A stretch of DNA of 64,000 bases from Pseudoalteromonas xiamenensis. Its GTDB lineage: Bacteria > Pseudomonadota > Gammaproteobacteria > Enterobacterales > Alteromonadaceae. Below, in pieces: positions 62,473 to 64,000 of this stretch. A program made the translations under genes and the position numbers. The DNA is taken from the NCBI RefSeq assembly GCF_042431545.1, contig NZ_JBHLYX010000008.1; one strand, written 5' to 3'. Position 1 is the stretch's first letter. Each line of letters starts with the position of its first letter. The notes beneath the pieces were generated by a model, which saw only the letters and a list, made by a program, of their open reading frames with translations, was not told the origin of the DNA and searched no databases.

Positions 62473-62685
62473 CTAACAAAGGCAGGTAAAACCGATTTTA
62501 CAGCTAGCGTCATCAGAGTGATTACAACACGCTGATAAATTCTGACGCGAAGCACATCTGATTGTGTTCTGGCACCCATAAACCTCTGTAAAATTACCTC
62601 CGCCTACTTGAGGTGTCGCATCTTGAGGTAGTTTAGTATCTAGAGAGAGCTTTTTAAGTAGCTTTTTTTGAAGCTTTATTTTCAT
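62473..62685 (-). CDS. Lanthipeptide-like precursor peptide, Cys-rich core
   Basis: The ATG at 62685 (AAAAAGGATATTGAAA upstream) gives 70 residues. Residues 1-30 form a leader: Lys-rich start (IKLQKKLLKKLSLDTKLP) ending TPQVGGG, the pattern of class I lanthipeptide leaders. The 40-residue core (NFTEVYGC and on) is rich in Cys (seven) with Ser and Thr, including ACCNHSDDASC and FTCLC. Those residues could form several rings. No LanB/LanC/LanM-type enzyme, protease or transporter is next to it. The product could be a lanthipeptide, a disulphide-rich bacteriocin or a toxin, so the class remains open. Confidence 0.6.
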   Translation of the reverse strand: MKIKLQKKLLKKLSLDTKLPQDATPQVGGGNFTEVYGCQNTIRCASRQNLSACCNHSDDASCKIGFTCLC

Positions 62686-62953
62686 TTTCAATATCCTTTT
62701 TGTAGATTTTTAAAGTTTGCTATCACGAAATAAGTACCGTGATGTATCTAAAATTAATACAAATAAGTTTTATTGTAAAATAAATGTAAGCCGAACTGAG
62801 TTTTGCTATTCAACCTATTCAGAGCAGTGTCAACAACCGTGTTCATTACAAAGCCCAAAACAGAATAAGGTTAATTAACCTGAGTTAATCTTTCGATAAA
62901 TGTTCGAAAACAAAACTTAACCGCTACCTTCTTGCAGCTCTTTATTCGATGTA

Positions 62954-63430
62954 TTATCGCAGCAACCACGTGGTTTCAATTGGAATAAAGCGGCTGACAC
63001 TCTGAATTAACGTATTTGCCGTTAACGGCTCTACACCAATTACCCAAGTTTCTATACCGTACTTTGCAGCTACTTTTTGCATTAATAAATCAAAGTCGCC
63101 GTCACCAGAAAGTAGGCAAATCACATCAACCTCAGCGGCATGTTCAAGCACATCGATGGTGATCCCAACATCCCAGTCGCCTTTAGCCGATCCATCTTTT
63201 CGCTGAATAAACGGTTTCAGCTTTACATTAAAACCAATATGCGAGAGCGCTTTTTGAAATTTGTGTTGAGAGTCATCATTTGGTGCAATCGCATATGCAT
63301 TAGCCAGAACAATATTGCCCTGCTCCGAAAGATATTGCCACACGTGACGGTAATTTAGCGATTGAGCGAAGGTATCTCGCGTGGTGTAATAGATATTTTG
63401 CACATCCACAAATACAGCAATATTTTTCAT
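62954..63430 (-). CDS. NYN-domain (LabA/DUF88-like) protein
   Basis: The ATG at 63430 (GAGTG upstream) gives 158 residues. The NYN domain is complete: KNIAVFVDVQNIYYTT at the start contains the first acidic residue (FVDVQNI), KGDWDVGITIDVLEHAAEV the second, and VICLLSGDGDFDLLMQKVAAKYGI the third (SGDGDF). These form the metal-binding site of PIN-like nucleases. NYN proteins are predicted RNases or RNA-binding regulators. An in-frame extension upstream has no ribosome-binding site. Single gene. The exact target is unknown. Confidence 0.85.
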   Translation of the reverse strand: MKNIAVFVDVQNIYYTTRDTFAQSLNYRHVWQYLSEQGNIVLANAYAIAPNDDSQHKFQKALSHIGFNVKLKPFIQRKDGSAKGDWDVGITIDVLEHAAEVDVICLLSGDGDFDLLMQKVAAKYGIETWVIGVEPLTANTLIQSVSRFIPIETTWLLR

Positions 63431-63838
63431 AAAACACTCAGTTTGATAATCGGAAAAAGCTGGGGGCACCCATTCGTTTTATTCACAGTCATTGAATTAT
63501 GTGCTCGAAATTGATGAGCATTGACTACTGGAGCCCGCTAAGGAAGTGGTCGAGTTATACAAACAGCGATAATAAAGCTCGTACCTAACGCTCGGGAAAA
63601 GCAGGCGTTACGAATCAGTTTATCATAATAAAGACTGTTTTTCTTTGCTCAAATATCGAATAGCCCTCGAACCTGTTTCTCAACTAGCAGCACAAACACA
63701 GAAACATACTATTACCAACGTTTACAACCTTCATTAATTAAACCCCATTTCAGGCACAAGGTTAAATGTGATTTGAACTGCCACTACTTCAGTAGACGAC
63801 TTTTTGCCTCATTATTTATCAATTCATTCTTTTCAAGG
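63431..63838. other. Intergenic region, no gene seen
   Basis: About 410 bases with no supportable coding sequence. A short in-frame stretch near 63530 reads LEPAKEVVELYKQR before stops, which might be a fragment of an older gene, but it is too short to name. Confidence 0.35.
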
Positions 63839-63849
63839 TGTGATAAAAG

Positions 63850-64000
63850 GGAAAAGGTGATGTCTGTAGGTTATAGGATGAAGGCCAGACTTGAGGCGCC
63901 TGTGAACTAATAGGGTCAGCAAGACCTGATAATCCTCTAGTCAGCCTCCGGGGCCTTTGTTAGCTATGCTAACAGGTGCTCAAACCAAGACTGACCGGAG
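63850..64000. other. Possible start of a structured RNA element (cut by window edge)
   Basis: The last ~150 bases have many short complementary arms: GTCTG/CAGAC (63862-63890), the palindrome AGGCGCCT (about 63894-63901), GGTC/GACC (about 63914-63926), TGTTAGC-TAT-GCTAACA (63958-63974) and CTCCGG/CCGGAG near the end. There is no long open frame. The density of stems and GC rise are like the 5' part of a group II intron or another structured RNA. The element continues beyond the window, so its identity is open. Confidence 0.3.

Overview
The window looks like chromosome from a marine, heterotrophic gammaproteobacterium of the order Alteromonadales, most likely Pseudoalteromonas or a close relative. 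That assignment is inferred from moderate-to-low GC, many exported proteins, a chitin-binding secreted protein, a LodA/LodB-type quinoprotein pair, DUF3019/MipA/two-component linkage and AidA/PixA and DUF3297 proteins. No rRNA, tRNA, CRISPR array, intact insertion sequence or prophage was seen.

Layout. 1-6.6 kb: the N-terminal part of a secreted chitin-binding multidomain protein (cut by the window edge), a DUF4124 protein, DUF3297, a YcaD-type MFS permease, a beta-helix-like exported protein and a membrane-anchored gluzincin-type peptidase. 7-11.7 kb: a two-gene histidine-utilisation operon (hutH-hutU) divergent from a LysR regulator. 11.7-26 kb: mixed housekeeping and accessory genes: a small leader-type peptide, membrane proteins, type II NADH dehydrogenase, two beta-lactamase-fold serine hydrolases, an AidA/PixA protein, DMT exporters, Crp/Fnr and PadR regulators, and an ECF sigma factor coupled to a membrane protein. 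26.2-29.7 kb: a MipA/OmpV - DUF3019 - response regulator - histidine kinase operon whose divergent upstream region carries paired TGTATCA repeats that may also control the serine hydrolase on the other side. 29.8-35.4 kb: a chaperone-usher pilus locus (chaperone, usher, tip-like protein, pilin) with a sigma-54-type promoter before the pilin and a second, inverted pilin paralogue after it.

35.6-44 kb is the most unusual part: a von Willebrand A protein, a small RiPP-like peptide, a divergent HxlR/SnoaL pair with repeated operators, and a LodB-like flavoprotein downstream of a protein of about 1,033 residues that fuses a catalase-like haem domain to a LodA-like CTQ amino-acid oxidase domain. 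One polypeptide would therefore combine a peroxide-forming and a peroxide-using domain. An internally deleted OprB porin gene follows.

44-64 kb: GNAT acetyltransferase, RluA, a large lipoprotein, a coiled-coil membrane protein, an exported methyltransferase-like protein, a CadC-like one-component regulator with a beta-propeller sensor, an esterase with TPRs, PpiC, a thioesterase, a trypsin-like protease, a membrane AraC regulator, a solute-binding protein, a PLC-like phosphodiesterase with lectin-type modules, a cysteine-rich lanthipeptide-like precursor and a NYN-domain protein. The last ~160 bases are rich in short inverted repeats and may be the start of a structured RNA element.

Three small genes far apart (11.8, 37.0 and 62.5 kb) encode peptides with the same kind of 30-31-residue leader (Lys-rich start, Leu-Ser/Thr, ending in a Val/Ile-Ala/Gly-Gly motif) but different cores. 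No modification enzyme lies beside any of them.
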